Origin: Anthoceros angustus
Lineage: Eukaryota > Streptophyta > Anthocerotopsida > Anthocerotales > Anthocerotaceae
DNA: 64,000 nt
Direction of reading: 5' to 3'
Assembly: GCA_010909165.1 (NCBI GenBank)
Contig: MU008188.1
Coordinates: forward strand, 372,001 to 436,000
Below, one piece after another: positions 23,288-35,260 of this stretch. Position 1 is the stretch's first letter. Every line of letters starts with the position of its first letter. The position numbers and the translations under genes are program-made. The notes below the pieces were generated by a model. The model worked only from the letters and a program-made list of their open reading frames with translations, searched no databases and was not told the DNA's origin.

Positions 23288-26145
23288 CTACTCAAGGGCC
23301 TTCGCCTTACCGTAAAGCCAGTCCCTGAAGTAACTGTGCAGGACGTTGGAAAGGTCCCGCTTCTTGCTGTCCTCCAACGGCAGGCTCCTCAGGGCCTGCC
23401 TCAAACTCTCCACGGACTTCGCCTGCAATGCACATTCGCGTACGGTCATACTCCACTCGGACAGACAACTAGCAATCCAGCAGCATCCGCACTTGCAACG
23501 CCACCTCGCTTACCCTGTGCTGCTGTGCAAGCAGGTAAGGCTTGGGCAAAAGAAAAGGGTTAGCTCTCGTCAGAAGCTGGTGCTGAGGATCAACTTCGCA
23601 CCATCTGGGAACCTGCCAGCAAAATAAATGGAATCGATCTCAACCTACATGGCCTGCAACAATAATGCCTACACCCGCCAAGCCAGCCGTCATCGGTTGA
23701 AATCGAAGTACCACAGAGTGCCGCACCATGAAGTTCAAAAATTTCTCTGGTTGAAGGAGAGTAGCGCCCTCAGCTTGTGCATCCGCAACCCCAGCAGGAT
23801 GAGAAACCGAGTCATGGGGATCCACCACTCCCAGCGTCAACAACCTGTCCCATCTATTAACTGTGGGATCCACACCGACTTGTGCCAGATGAGCTTCCAA
23901 CCTGGGGTAAAATGTGTTGTACGGTGCCACCTGTTTTCAAGCACACAACAAGCATACAAATTCAGAAACAACAGTGTAAGAAAAAGAACTCTCGCCTGTA
24001 ACCGCCAGCAGGCAGACTCAATCAACACTTCTCCTGTCTGCTTCAACGCAGTGTGTTCGACGAATAAAAACCACAAATGGGAGACATCGGGCAAACAGAC
24101 GAGGACCTCGTCTTACATCTATAATTTAACCCTGTCAAAGATCAACTATGTACCTGGTGCAAGTTTAGGCTCTCAATACCTGGAGATTATGGTTGTCACC
24201 AATAACCAAAGGCCTTTGATTAACCCCCAGGTAAAATAGGCATTCTCGACAGTTAGCAATGCAAACACGTGCACTTGGCACTATGAGCTGCACCCTTTCA
24301 CAATGCTCAATTCTCACCACCTGCTCACAATTAGCGGCCAGCACATTAAGTGAGTGGTTTGGCTACAGGGTCATGTGAGAAAGCAGCATGGCATCATCAC
24401 AGGTCGATGCTTCGCTCACTTTTCCGATAGGGCCCAGCACAACAATGGAGTCCGAGCAGCCAAAGACGGACGCATATTTCAGGGGTGCCAATAAATAGAC
24501 GACAGAGTCGTGGCAGTGGGAAACCTGTGTAATGCCAGCATATGTATAAATGAGGACCACCATAAGGGAAGGAAACAAACATCCAAGAAACTTCTGCTGA
24601 GCTCCCAAAGAATAACCACCATCATGAAAATGTAGGTAATACGCAGATCTTTTCTCTTACGATGGCAGCCTGTCCTCTAAAGTCGGCTTCCTCTTTCAGA
24701 AAAGAGGCCCTTGTTACACCTTCTACAACAGTAAATCCACCGAGACGGGGTTCCTTGCGCAGCTGAAACGGGCCGTTCATGGTTGCACCGCCAGTAGGCG
24801 TTGCAGGCGAGGAAGTAGAGGAGACAGAACATGCATCCACCATAGCAACATCTGGTTCTGTGGAAGCAGCATCTGTAGGACCATTTTCTCTTTCTCTGGT
24901 GAGCAACTTGTCCCGGACATGGAGTGACGGAGAACATATATGTTGCAGTATCCATTCCAAGGCTTGGGCAAGAGGTACAGGAGCTGCAGGCATATCTGGG
25001 TCTGAGTTTGCAAAGAATGGGGCAGCTTGACTGAGAGGCAGGACATCCAGAGTAGCATCCCTAGCTTGAAGAAGGAAACCGAGAAGCTTAAATTTCTCCA
25101 CAGATATTACCTACATAGGAAAGGCAGGCACGTGGAGGTTGAGGTGCAAGAGCATTAGCAAGGTTGCAAGGGTCCCCTAGTTTGCAGCATCGTCCAGCAG
25201 TTAGTGGGCAATGAGAGTGCCGAAAAGAAAGACTACCTACGTAAAAAGCGAGGGCAGGGCAAGCAGCAGTGCAAATCACACCTTAGCATCAACCTCGCCT
25301 TCGTCCGTGGCCTCCGCCAACAAGGCAAGCAGAGATGGCAGATGCTTCTGCAGAAAAGATAACTGGTGTGCCTCTTCCTCGGCCTGCCCGGGCATCCATC
25401 TCCGCGAGTGCGGGCCTGGTCTCGTCTGCAACATAGGATGCGGCGGAAGCTCCTAGTAAGGATGCAAATGAGAGACCGGCGGAGATGAAGAAGGTGGTGG
25501 GAGTGTGAAGCCACGTACCTGGATGGGCGAGAGCGAGGGGACCAGGCCATCGAAGACGGAATTGGAAGGCCACACATCGGCGACGGTGGCTGCGTCCCTG
25601 TGCGGGCGGGGAGGCAGTCTCCTGTAAGCCTGGATGAAGAGGAAGAGGAGGAGGTAATCGACATCCGCGCCCACAGAGTCAACCTCGGTGGCAGCGGCCC
25701 GAGCCAGAGGATCCAGTTCGGGGCCGCCATCATCTGGCAAGACGGATGCCAAAGTGTCAAGCACCAGGTGGGCATGGACCGGCGGAAGACCTAGAGTAGC
25801 GGCAATGCCAGAGGTGGAGACCCGTCTGCGGAGAGGAGGGGCCGGGAGTGCGGGGGCGGAGGCGGCAGGAGACGGGGCAGCGGCGGCAGCAGCAGCAGCG
25901 GCGGGAGAAGCAGAGGATCTCAAATTAGGGGACAGAATGGATGCATTGCTGAGCGGCGGCCAGTGCGTGTAGGCGACGGCGTGTTCAAGAAGCTTGGCTC
26001 GGAGGTTCCTGAATGCGGGCACGCCCTCCGCGTGCATGAGGCTGGGCAGCGGGAGCAGGCCATACGTGAAGGGCTCGCGGCGCACGTGCAGCCAGGGCGG
26101 ATCCAGCCCTTGCGAGGTGGAGCATGAGGCTGCTCCAGCACTCAT
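23288..26145 (-). CDS. TBCCD1: TBCC domain-containing protein 1 homologue
   Basis: Exons join in frame: 26145-25519, 25347-25282 (KHLPSLLALLAEATDEGEVD), 25110-24661 (VISVEKFKLLGFLLQARDAT), and 24524-24420 (VSHCHDSVVYLLAPLKYASV). An exon near 24310-24180 follows (VVRIEHCERVQLIVPSA, then CIANCRECLFYLGVNQRPL), then one starting VAPYNTFYPRLEAHLAQVGV. The last exon, about 23430-23288, ends YFRDWLYGKAKALE. These match the beta-helical CARP/TBCC region of TBCCD1, including GVVDPHDSVSHPAGV. TBCCD1 is related to tubulin cofactor C but lacks the catalytic arginine finger; it positions centrosomes or basal bodies in animals and algae, and affects cell division orientation in plants. The N-terminal 200 residues include an Ala-rich insert. 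ATG 26145 (MSAGAASC) is the first ATG in frame after a stop-free lead-in. Confidence 0.92.
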
Positions 26146-26716
26146 CGTTTTCGTTTCCCTGTCCCTAACCAGATGCTCCTCATTCACCAGGCCTCATGCC
26201 TCGCCAGAATTGAGGCAGCCTCGCCCCGCGCCTCATGGCAGGCGCCGGCGCCGGCGCCGGCCGCCTTCTCCCCGACAAGACCCGCACAGAATTGAAGCGG
26301 GTGCGGGATCCGAGGCCGCAACCCAGCAGGAACACAGCAGCAAAGGTCTCCTCACACGCGGAGCAGGCAGAGGAAGGGAAAGAGGGAAGAAGGAAGGAAG
26401 GAAGGAAGGAAATGGAAAGAAGGAAGGAACCAGAAGAGGACAGCAGGAGGAAGAAGGAGAAGCCGAGAAGAGCAGCAGCAGGGGCCAGCAAACAGCAGTA
26501 TCAAAGCAGTGGAGAGCGGCGACAGCAAGTAGTCTAGACTACCATGTAGTGAAATAAAACCCAAGTGCGGGTAAGTATGAGGTTTTATCTATCCAGACTG
26601 GCCAACAAACCTACATAAAATACCTACAACACGGTGAGACCGAGAGGGATATAGAATAAAAAGCTTACCTACGTACCAGCGTACCAGCGCGGCAGCGGGA
26701 GGGGCAGAGATCGGTG
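26146..26716. promoter_or_regulatory. Divergent region TBCCD1 / ELO with GGAA-rich repeat
   Basis: 571 bp between opposed start codons. It contains a GGAA/GAAGG microsatellite at about 26380-26430, and GA-rich sequence to 26500. This would lie in the 5' UTR or promoter of both genes. Regulatory role is inferred from position only. Confidence 0.45.
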
Positions 26717-27541
26717 ATGGCAGCACAGACAGCAGCAGAAGCGGCATCGGCTGCGGCTGCAGCGGCGTATTGGACGGCGGGGCATCCCGCCATCGCTGCA
26801 TTCGAATGGGAGTCCAAGCCATTCGGCTCGTCGCTGCGCTTCCCGCTGCTGGCCGTGCTGGTGTATCTGCTCGCCGTAGGCGTGCTGCGGCTGGTGGTGA
26901 AGAGGCCGGTAGCGCTAGGCCCCTTGCCGGTGTTGCATAATGTGGTGCTCCTGGTGGCGTCCTTCGGCATGTTCGCGGGATGCCTGGGAGCTGCGGTAGC
27001 GGAGCTGGTGGAGGAGGAGGGGAGATGGAGCTGGCTGCTGTGCTATCCGCGGGGCACCCGGGCCCGAGGCAGCCTCTTCTTCTGGTCGTACGTTTATTAT
27101 CTGAGCAAGATTTATGAATTGCTGGACACCGCCATTGTTGTTCTGCGGGGCAAGCCGCTCACCTTCCTGCACGTCTTCCACCACGCCACCGTCATCTTCA
27201 TGTGCTACTTCTGGCTGCAGTACTCGCAGTCGCTGCAGGTGATTGCGCTGCTCACCAACACGGCGGTGCACGTCGTCATGTACTCGTACTACCTGCTGTG
27301 CAGCATGGGCCTCCGCCCGCCCTGGAAGCGCCTGGTGACCGACATCCAGATCGTCCAATTCGTCTTCAGCTTCGTGTCGTCCGTGGGACTTGTTTGGCTG
27401 CACTTCTCTGCTCCCGCTCCCGGCGGCGGCTGTGAAGGCATGTACGCCTGGCTCTTCAATGCCTTCTTCAATCTGGCTCTGCTCATCCTGTTTCGCAACT
27501 TCCACCGCCGGCAGTATGGCCTGAAGAAAAAGGAGATATAG
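26717..27541 (+). CDS. ELO-type very-long-chain fatty acid elongase (3-ketoacyl-CoA synthase)
   Basis: A single uninterrupted frame of 274 residues. It has the ELO hallmarks in order: KIYELLDTAIVVLRGKPLTFL, the histidine box HVFHH, NTAVHVVMYSYYLL and a TDIQIVQF motif. Several hydrophobic spans are present and the C-terminus is lysine-rich (YGLKKKEI), consistent with ER retention of a KKxx-like type. ELO proteins condense malonyl-CoA with acyl-CoA in the ER. Seed plants rely mainly on FAE1-type KCS enzymes but also carry ELO-like genes, and mosses and liverworts use ELO enzymes for C20 polyunsaturated acids; the chain specificity here cannot be read from sequence. I use ATG 26717; a GTG one codon upstream is not needed. 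No intron is present. Confidence 0.93.
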   Translation: MAAQTAAEAASAAAAAAYWTAGHPAIAAFEWESKPFGSSLRFPLLAVLVYLLAVGVLRLVVKRPVALGPLPVLHNVVLLVASFGMFAGCLGAAVAELVEEEGRWSWLLCYPRGTRARGSLFFWSYVYYLSKIYELLDTAIVVLRGKPLTFLHVFHHATVIFMCYFWLQYSQSLQVIALLTNTAVHVVMYSYYLLCSMGLRPPWKRLVTDIQIVQFVFSFVSSVGLVWLHFSAPAPGGGCEGMYAWLFNAFFNLALLILFRNFHRRQYGLKKKEI

Positions 27542-27714
27542 AGACTGCTGAGCGACGACATGACATTGATCTGCTAGGACCTGGTTCATTCGAATAGGTA
27601 GGAGCAAGGAAGGAAGGAGGAGCTTGATTCGTTCTATCCTCCGTCACATTCACAAATCTATCGTGAGTTTCACAAGTTCGTTCTTCTTCTTGCTTGCTCG
27701 CTCGTTGCGATCCA
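27542..27714. other. Convergent 3' intergenic region ELO / P450
   Basis: 173 bp separate the two stop codons. The 3' UTRs must be short or overlap. Nothing else is seen. Confidence 0.5.
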
Positions 27715-29495
27715 TCACGACTCCAGCGTAGCAGGCCTAGCGTCTATCGGCTCCAAGATGACAGGCATGCCATGCCTCGGCTGCAGCGTGAGCGTCACCT
27801 CGGGGCTAAGGAGGTATCCAGGGCTGAGCTTCCAACGGTACCTGCACAGAAGCACGGCCAAGACGACCTTGGCCTCCAGCAAAGCCAGTGTTTGGCCCAC
27901 GCATGTCCGGGGCCCCGCTCCGAAGGGAAGATACGCCATGGGATCCTTGCACGCGCCGTGGATCCCGTTCGCGAACCTCTGCGGCTTGAACTCCTGGCTG
28001 TCAGGGCCCCACAGTTCCTGGTCCCGATGCAGGGCTTGCACGGGAATGAGCACCTCCATGTCCGCCGGTATGGCGTACTTTCCGAGCTTGTTGCTGCTGC
28101 GGATGCGCCTGCCGACGACAGGCTGGGGAGGGAAGAGGCGCAGCGACTCCCACACTATCATGCCCACGCTCTTCAGCTGTGCCACCTTGTCGTAGGAGGC
28201 GAACTCGAAGCCCGGCCCCAACCCTGCTGCCTGCGCTTCCACCCGACCCCGCTCCTGCCACTCCGAGTCCCCAGCCAGCAGGTAGACGCTCCAGGTGAGC
28301 AGGCTGGCGGTGGTCTCGTGCCCGGCCATCAGCATTGTGACGCAGTTATCCAGCATCTCCTGCTCTCCCATGTGCTGCTCCCGCATCCGCTCCAGCAGCA
28401 GCCCCCCTGATGAGGCCCCTTGCACGATCTCCCCCACCCGCCTCCGGAGCAGGGCCGCGTGCCGGAGCCGCTGCCGATTGAGGTTGGTCGGCAGGTACCT
28501 GCACCGCCCGCGTCCAATTAGTCTTCACTCTTTCCTTCCCTGTTCCAGCTGCTGTAGTAGGGAGGAGATGCACCTCACCGGTATCCCGGAACGGCAGCAG
28601 CGTATCCCAAGACCTTGTCTCGGGTGCAGCGAAGATAGGCATCAAAGCCTCGGAGCAGGGCCGGGACATCGGGCGGGATCTCCCTCTCCTCCAGCTGGAA
28701 CGTGGCCCTGAGGAGTACGCGGAATGTGAGCTCCAGGAAGGCGGGGAAGACATCCACCTCCCCCGACCCCCACCGCTCCATGGCCGCGGCGCTGCATCCA
28801 GCCACCACACCCACTTTCGGCTGCAGCACCACACCCAGGACACATCACCATCACCCGCCCAGCACGCCCTCTCATCATCACACAGTCACGGCTGTCACGG
28901 GGCGCACGCACCGCACCTTGAGCTCCTTGTTGTGGAACGCCGGGCTCACGATCCCCCGCTGGCGAGCCCACGACTGGCCGCTGCTCGTGAGCAGCCCGTC
29001 TCCCAGCAGGCCTCCCAGGGCCCGGATGAAGGACGGCTTCACATACAGGTCCGCGCTGCGCTGCAGCACGTCGCGCACCAGGGAGGGCTCCCGCACCACC
29101 AGCCTCACGCTCCGCCCCAGGCAGAACAGTATCGGCTCCCGCCCTCCTGTCCCTCCGCTGCTGCAGCGGGCGTTGAGAAATCCGGTGAGCCCGTCACCTT
29201 GCTGCGGGATCGCAAACCATTTCAGTGCCGTGCCATTGCAACAGCAGCAGCCAGGGCAGCAACACGACGCAGGCAAGTAGTCCACAGACTGGTAAAAATT
29301 TGCCGTAATACCTACCGCAACGATTTCAGGAAGCTGGCCCAGGAAGGGCACGAAGGGTAAGGCCGACATGCCTTGCTTGCGACAGCCTTCGATGATCGCT
29401 CGGGGAGTCCATATCCAGACCTTGGCCACATGCCACAGGGCAAACGGCAGGGCCAGTCCCGCACTGGCAGGAACAAGCATCCACCACCAGTCCAT
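27715..29495 (-). CDS. Cytochrome P450, CYP72 clan-like
   Basis: ATG 29495 opens an N-terminal membrane anchor (MDWWWMLVPASAGLALPFAL). Later motifs in order: WARQRGIVSPAFHNKELK (C helix WxxxR), the I-helix AGHETT oxygen-binding motif, the K-helix ESLR, a PERF-region equivalent EFKPQRF, and the heme loop PFGAGPRTCVGQ with the cysteine ligand, then the stop at 27715. A clear splice joins AVPGYR|YLPTNLNRQR, and an exon beginning PKVGVVAGCS follows HNKELK. The heme-loop and WSxxRK-like residues fit the CYP72 clan, whose members hydroxylate hormones, terpenoids or fatty acids; the substrate is unknown. The segment between LPEIVAV and FLNARC (29330-29170) is short, Cys-rich and unlike the family, so an unrecognised intron or a deletion is likely there. 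Confidence 0.88.
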
Positions 29496-29604
29496 CGATT
29501 GCCCAAAGGATCCCCTTTGCGAAACACGAGTGCGTTGCGTTGCGGTGCTCAGAGCTTCGTCTTTTTAGGTCGGCCGGGTGAGGACGTGTCTCGCAGGCTC
29601 CTCC
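29496..29604. promoter_or_regulatory. 109-bp divergent promoter, P450 / CDKAL1
   Basis: The two ATGs are only 109 bp apart and point away from each other, the tightest head-to-head pair in the window. A shared promoter is inferred; no TATA box was recognised. Confidence 0.45.
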
Positions 29605-32600
29605 ATGGCGGACATCGAGGATTTTGTGCCGTCCCCGAGCCCGGCGGGCTTGCATTCCAGACACCAGGCGAAGTCCAAGGTCGGGCAGGCCAGGGTCTCG
29701 GTTTCACGGCACGCTCCCAAGATATGGCCTTCCGGCACACCCGGCACTCAGGCAAGCCAACGTTTTCATCCATCACAAAGCAATGCTGTGCTGTGCTGTG
29801 TGAGGCGCTGCTGCGTATTGCAACGAGTCGTGACACGGTTCTCGTCCATGCAGACTATCTTCATGAAGACGTTCGGGTGTGCGCACAATCAGGTGCAGCT
29901 CAATTGCAATTCTCTGCTCTGTATTTGCTCTTCTTCTGGCATCTTCTCGTGTTTTTCACTTACGTGGTTTGAGCAGAGCGACAGCGAGTATATGGCCGGC
30001 CAGCTCTCTGACTACGGCTACAACCTGACCGATGATGCTGATGCAGCCGATTTGTGGATTATAAACACGTGAGTTGTGCACGGTCTGATGGGCTTAGTGG
30101 TGATGTCCGGTTTGTGGAGCATCACTTTGAACCGAGCTGCTTTTGAAAAACAGGTGCACTGTGAAGGCTCCGAGTCAGTCAGCCATGGAGACTCTTATAC
30201 GCCGGGGGAAGGATGCATCCAAGCCACTAGTTATTGCCGGATGTGTGTCGCAAGCTAGCAGTGGCATGGATGTGCTCAAGGGTGTGAGCATTGTGGGAGT
30301 GCAACAAATTAATCGAGTTGTGGAGGTGGTGGAGGAGACCTTGAAAGGTCATGAAGTGCGGTTTCTCAAGCGAGGGACTCTTCCTTCTCTTGACTTACCC
30401 AAGGTCCTCTCTTAAATATGTGGTCTTCTGATGTGCTGGCTACATGCTTGTGCTGGGAACCCCAATCTGAAGCTGCATCGCTGTTTCACATTGGCTCCCC
30501 ACCGCGACTCGCTTTTCACTTCTCTCGATGCGACTGTGTTTGTGGGGTTCTGATGATACTTGCAATGGTGCAGGTAAGGAAGAACCAATATGTGGAGATT
30601 ATCCCCATCAGTGTTGGCTGTCTGGGAGCTTGTACGTACTGCAAAACAAAACATGCGCGTGGGCATCTTGGCAGTTACGCCTTGTCCGCCATAGTAAGTC
30701 TTGCTCTCCTCGAAGCGCCTCTGTTGGAAAAAGTACCTGCTTGGTGTTGACTGCACTACTGTGGCAAGTGGCCACAGTTTTCTTCTTTGAGCGTTGGGCA
30801 ACATCCACTGATGCAGTACACCACATGCTCTCACTGATTTCAATGTGTCATGCCTTAATGATTTTCCCTTTTATGGGATCTCAAAGGGATGACACTAAAT
30901 ACTATTATCTTCATAACACTCCTGTTCTGCAGATTGACAGGGTGAAAGCTGTCAAAGCTGAAGGTGTCACAGAGATTTGGCTCAGTAGTGAGGACACTGG
31001 CGCATATGGTATGTTGTATACATTGAAGGGTCTCCACAAGTTCTTCGTCTGAACAAAAGCCCTGTGAGCCGCTTGTGAGCTTATATGTGCCTTAAAGTCA
31101 GAAAATTGCCCTCTTTTCACTGTTGCTTACTTCCATCGTTATTTGTGTTGGTTTTTGTTCTTTGGCAAAAGTTCTGCTGATGGACAGAACCCAATAGGCT
31201 GGAGGTAATTAGAATGGTTAGGGATGTTCTGCAGAGTGAAATCGTGCCTAACAGTTTTCACATAGTCGGTCGTAGGCCTCCTGTCTGAGAGCTCTTCCCC
31301 TCCCAAGTAGTCATGTGCCCGCTCAAATCTTGCAACTCTCGTGCAGGGCGTGACATTGGCACAGATTTGCCCTCTCTCCTAAAAGGCATTGCAGATGAGC
31401 TAGAAGATGGGGGCCACACAATGCTGCGCATAGGAATGACGAATCCTCCTTTCATTCTGGACCAGCTGGAAGCTGTAGCAGATGTTTTACGTCGGCAACA
31501 CGTCTATTCCTTTCTACACATCCCCGTGCAGTCTGGCAGTGATGCTGTGCTCCATGTGAGTTGGTCTCATGCTGGAAAAATTGTGAGCTTGCTTTCCCAG
31601 GGGCGCCATGCAAAGGTGCTGCTGGAATGTGAAGTCTAGGGTTTTCGTGTCTCGCCAATTGAGTCATCTGCATATTATGTCTGCTGCTGTTTTTGCTTCT
31701 GGGATTTAGTTAAGCAGCCAGAAGTTGCCTCTAACCCTTCAATTGTGGCGAAATGCTCATTTGGACATGGCTGGCTCTCAGCAGGGCCGAGGGGGCTACC
31801 TGCATGAAGTCTTGACTTTTGGCTGCCCTTGTTATTTGAGTGTTCAGGCAATGAATCGAGAGTACACGGTTGCGGACTTCAAGTATGTCGTTGACAAATT
31901 GTCCCACCTGGTTCCAGGCTTACAAATAGCAACGGATATCATCTGTGGATTTCCAGGTTCTTATCAGAGGGCATGAATAAAAGCTCATGCGGCTCGTGTT
32001 GACTTGAGAGCGTGGAGCCTGCTCGGCCTTGACCTGATCTGATAGGTTCTTTACTCTCACTGATCATGGTTCGCAGGTGAAACAGCTGATGACTTCCAAC
32101 AAACACTGGATCTAGTGGAGCGCTACAAATTCTCTTCAGTCCACATCTCTCAGTTCTACCCTAGACCAGGTATCGTGAGTGATTTTGAGAGGCTTTGGTG
32201 CTTTGCCAGCATGTGCAAACTGCTTGGGGCAAGTGGGGGCATGTGGTATGTCACCATGGATATACATAAGTTGAGGCAGAGTGGCGTTATGTGTCGAATT
32301 CGTCGGTTTCTTTAATAGGTACTCCAGCTGCGCGGATGAAACGTGTGCCTACTGCGGAAGTGAAAAGAAGAAGTCGAGAGCTGACCCGGCTTGTTGAGTC
32401 ATTCACTCCGTATGCCGGGTTGGAAGGGAAGGTTGAGAAAGTATGGGTTTCCGACCAAGCTGCAGACGGATCCCACCTCGTACGTTTGTCCTTCATTCTA
32501 GCACTTGGTGTATTGCAGAGATTGCTTTGCAAGCGACTGGCCTGACTTCAGCTGGACCATGTTCCAGGTTGCGCACACTAAATCCTATATGCAAGTGCTA

Positions 32601-32921
32601 CCGAATGGGGAAGCTCGACTTGGGAGCAGCTGCGAGGCGCGAATTGTTTCTGGCGGACGATGGTCTGTTATGGGTCAGGTTCTAACGGACTCTGGTGGTG
32701 GTACTCCTTTGAAAGTTGACACCACTTCAAGTGCAGAAAGGAAGTCTGAGGGCACTGTTTCGCTCGACTCTCAAGCTAACATGAAGACAGTGACCTCCGT
32801 CAACCTCGATGGGGGCAAGGGTGATGATCACACTTTACGAATGCCAGGTGGAGGGACCATGTCAAGTTCAACAGAAGCGGCTGGAGTGTGCAGTCTAGGG
32901 TTTTCGTGTCTCGCCAATTGA
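29605..32921 (+). CDS. CDKAL1: tRNA-2-methylthio-N6-threonylcarbamoyladenosine methylthiotransferase, copy-1 exons
   Basis: Radical-SAM methylthiotransferase that modifies A37 of tRNA-Lys(UUU) in the family. The UPF0004 domain cysteines are in [21 protein letters not shown] and GCVSQ; the 4Fe-4S radical-SAM motif is [18 protein letters not shown] (C-x3-C-x2-C). Later exons give [75 protein letters not shown] and a TRAM-like [11 protein letters not shown]. Exon 1 (29605-29751) would be followed by a GC-AG intron. From 31633 the 3' exons are repeated downstream. Read straight through, copy 1 stops at 32921, just past a duplication joint, and lacks the C-terminal membrane anchor that CDKAL1 proteins use to sit on the ER. 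The anchor is found in the third copy (near 36270). Confidence 0.9.
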
Positions 32922-34149
32922 GTCATCTGCATATTATGTCTGCTGCTGTTTTTGCTTCTGGGATTTAGTTAAGCAGCCAGAAGTTGCCTCTAACCCTTCA
33001 ATTGTGGCGAAATGCTCATTTGGACATGGCTGGCTCTCAGCAGGGCCGAGGGGGCTACCTGCATGAAGTCTTGACTTTTGGCTGCCCTTGTTATTTGAGT
33101 GTTCAGGCAATGAATCGAGAGTACACGGTTGCGGACTTCAAGTATGTCGTTGACAAATTGTCCCACCTGGTTCCAGGCTTACAAATAGCAACGGATATCA
33201 TCTGTGGATTTCCAGGTTCTTATCAGAGGGCATGAATAAAAGCTCATGCGGCTCGTGTTGACTTGAGAGCGTGGAGCCTGCTCGGCCTTGACCTGATCTG
33301 ATAGGTTCTTTACTCTCACTGATCATGGTTCGCAGGTGAAACAGCTGATGACTTCCAACAAACACTGGATCTAGTGGAGCGCTACAAATTCTCTTCAGTC
33401 CACATCTCTCAGTTCTACCCTAGACCAGGTATCGTGAGTGATTTTGAGAGGCTTTGGTGCTTTGCCAGCATGTGCAAACTGCTTGGGGCAAGTGGGGGCA
33501 TGTGGTATGTCACCATGGATATACATAAGTTGAGGCAGAGTGGCGTTATGTGTCGAATTCGTCGGTTTCTTTAATAGGTACTCCAGCTGCGCGGATGAAA
33601 CGTGTGCCTACTGCGGAAGTGAAAAGAAGAAGTCGAGAGCTGACCCGGCTTGTTGAGTCATTCACCTGTATGCCGGGTTGGAAGGAAGGTTGAGAAAGTA
33701 TGGGTTTCCGACCAAGCTGCAGACGGATCCCACCTCGTACGTTTGTCCTTCATTCTAGCACTTGGTGTATTGCAGAGATTGCTTTGCAAGCGACTGGCCT
33801 GACTTCAGCTGGACCATGTTCCAGGTTGCGCACACTAAATCCTATATGCAAGTGCTGCTACCGAATGGGAAGCTCGACTTGGGAGCAGCTGCGAGGCGCG
33901 AATTGTTTCTGGCGGACGATGGTCTGTTATGGGTCAGGTTCTAACGGACTCTGGTGGTGGTACTCCTTTGAAAGTTGACACCACTTCAAGTGCAGAAAGG
34001 AAGTCTGAGGGCACTGTTTCGCTCGACTCTCAAGCTAACATGAAGACAGTGACCTCCGTCAACCTCGATGGGGGCAAGGGTGATGATCACACTTTACGAA
34101 TGCCAGGTGGAGGACCATGTCAAGTTCAACAGAAGCGGCTGGAGTGTGC
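31633..34149 (+). repeat. Direct duplication D1, unit 1,259 bp
   Basis: 31633-32891 is repeated from 32892. The joint is sharp: ctggagtgtgc is followed by agtctaggg, where the other copy has ctggagtgtgcatgg. Differences are single-base, mainly homopolymer lengths. Confidence 0.92.
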
Positions 34150-34461
34150 ATGGTTTTCTCTTGTCAAGGTGTTCTAGGCGTCCTGCGCACGCTAACGATT
34201 GAGATCAGGGTTAAGGGTGCTAGGGATAAGCTTCTGCTTTTCGTTCTACTCTTGCTTGCAGTCGGTTTTATGAGTGCGATGCCTCTGCAGCTCAGCAGCC
34301 TGAGCACCCATATCAGAACAGCGGGCCGCCTTGATCGGATCAGTCTTGTCTCCAACGCTGGTTCCATGTCTAGAACCTTTCGACTTGTAACTGTAACTGT
34401 GGCCAGCAATGCAAAGCCAGAGAAACTGAAGCCTGTCAAGAAGAGGAGCAATCGCTGGTGA
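32892..34461 (+). pseudogene. CDKAL1: Second copy of CDKAL1 3' exons, frameshifted
   Basis: This repeats 31633-32891 almost base for base and then continues into the true 3' end. Compared with copy 1 it has one-base losses in the exon near 33664 (ttcacctg for ttcactccg) and in gggaagg (two G for three). It gains a ctg and loses a G near 33855, and has two G for three near 34112. These break the frame several times. The last part, read in one frame, ends with a hydrophobic segment LLLFVLLLLAVGF and a basic tail KPVKKRSNRW with the stop at 34459-34461. It may be a decayed duplicate or the same locus in a second, error-prone assembly copy. Confidence 0.75.
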
Positions 34462-35260
34462 GAAGAAGAAGAACAAGAATTTTATTCAAGTCCACTAAGG
34501 ACGGATTTCCGTCATGGGACTTGGTACTTAACAACTTTTACCATGGTGGCTACTTGGCACAAGGGCACTAAACAACTTGTACCATGGTGGCTACTTGGCA
34601 CCAGGGCATCCACTCACCACCAGTAGTAGGATGTATACAATATATTTAATGATAAAAATTTTATGAACTTATGTTCAGGTTTTCGTTCTATTATAATTTA
34701 AAATATATTGTTTGTTTGTTGTTGGTGACTATTCCCTTTACCGTCACCGGGTGGCAAAGCGGGTTCGAACTCCAACGGCTGCATTGTTCACATTCACTCG
34801 AGCAATTTCTTTTATGTTATACTATCATTTTTCCATCGTGATTCTTTCACCTTAGCGTACATAATGATGATCTTTCACCTTAGTGCACATAAATAAAGTT
34901 GTCTCTTTTATGCTATACTATTATTGTTCCATCATGATTTTTTCACCCTTAGTTGACGTAATGATGATCTTTCACCTTTGTACACATAAAGTTGTTGTTG
35001 TTGTTGGATTCCCCGATGATCTTTCACCTTAGTGCACATAAATAAATTTGTTGTTGTTGTTGCATTCCCTAACCAACAATCTCGAATAGAGACTTTAAAG
35101 TGTGTTTTTAGCCTATTGTCAAAACCATGATTACGTATAAATCCAGGTTGCCATGACGTCTCTAGTCTCCTCGAGAACCACATCTTTTGGGCCATGGAGC
35201 GAAAAAAATCGATGCCTTGTATAGCCATTGAATCACGATGTGAACCTCTTAGAAGCGGCA
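34462..35260. repeat. AT-rich dispersed-repeat block behind CDKAL1 (first copy)
   Basis: Starts with GAA triplets and the motif agtccactaaggacgg of the structured repeat. It then holds an AT-rich part, a tRNA-like B box (gggttcgaactcc, 34761-34773), repeated tctttcacctt words and GTT triplets (34988-35060). It is copied at 36490-37293. No coding potential was found. Confidence 0.65.
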
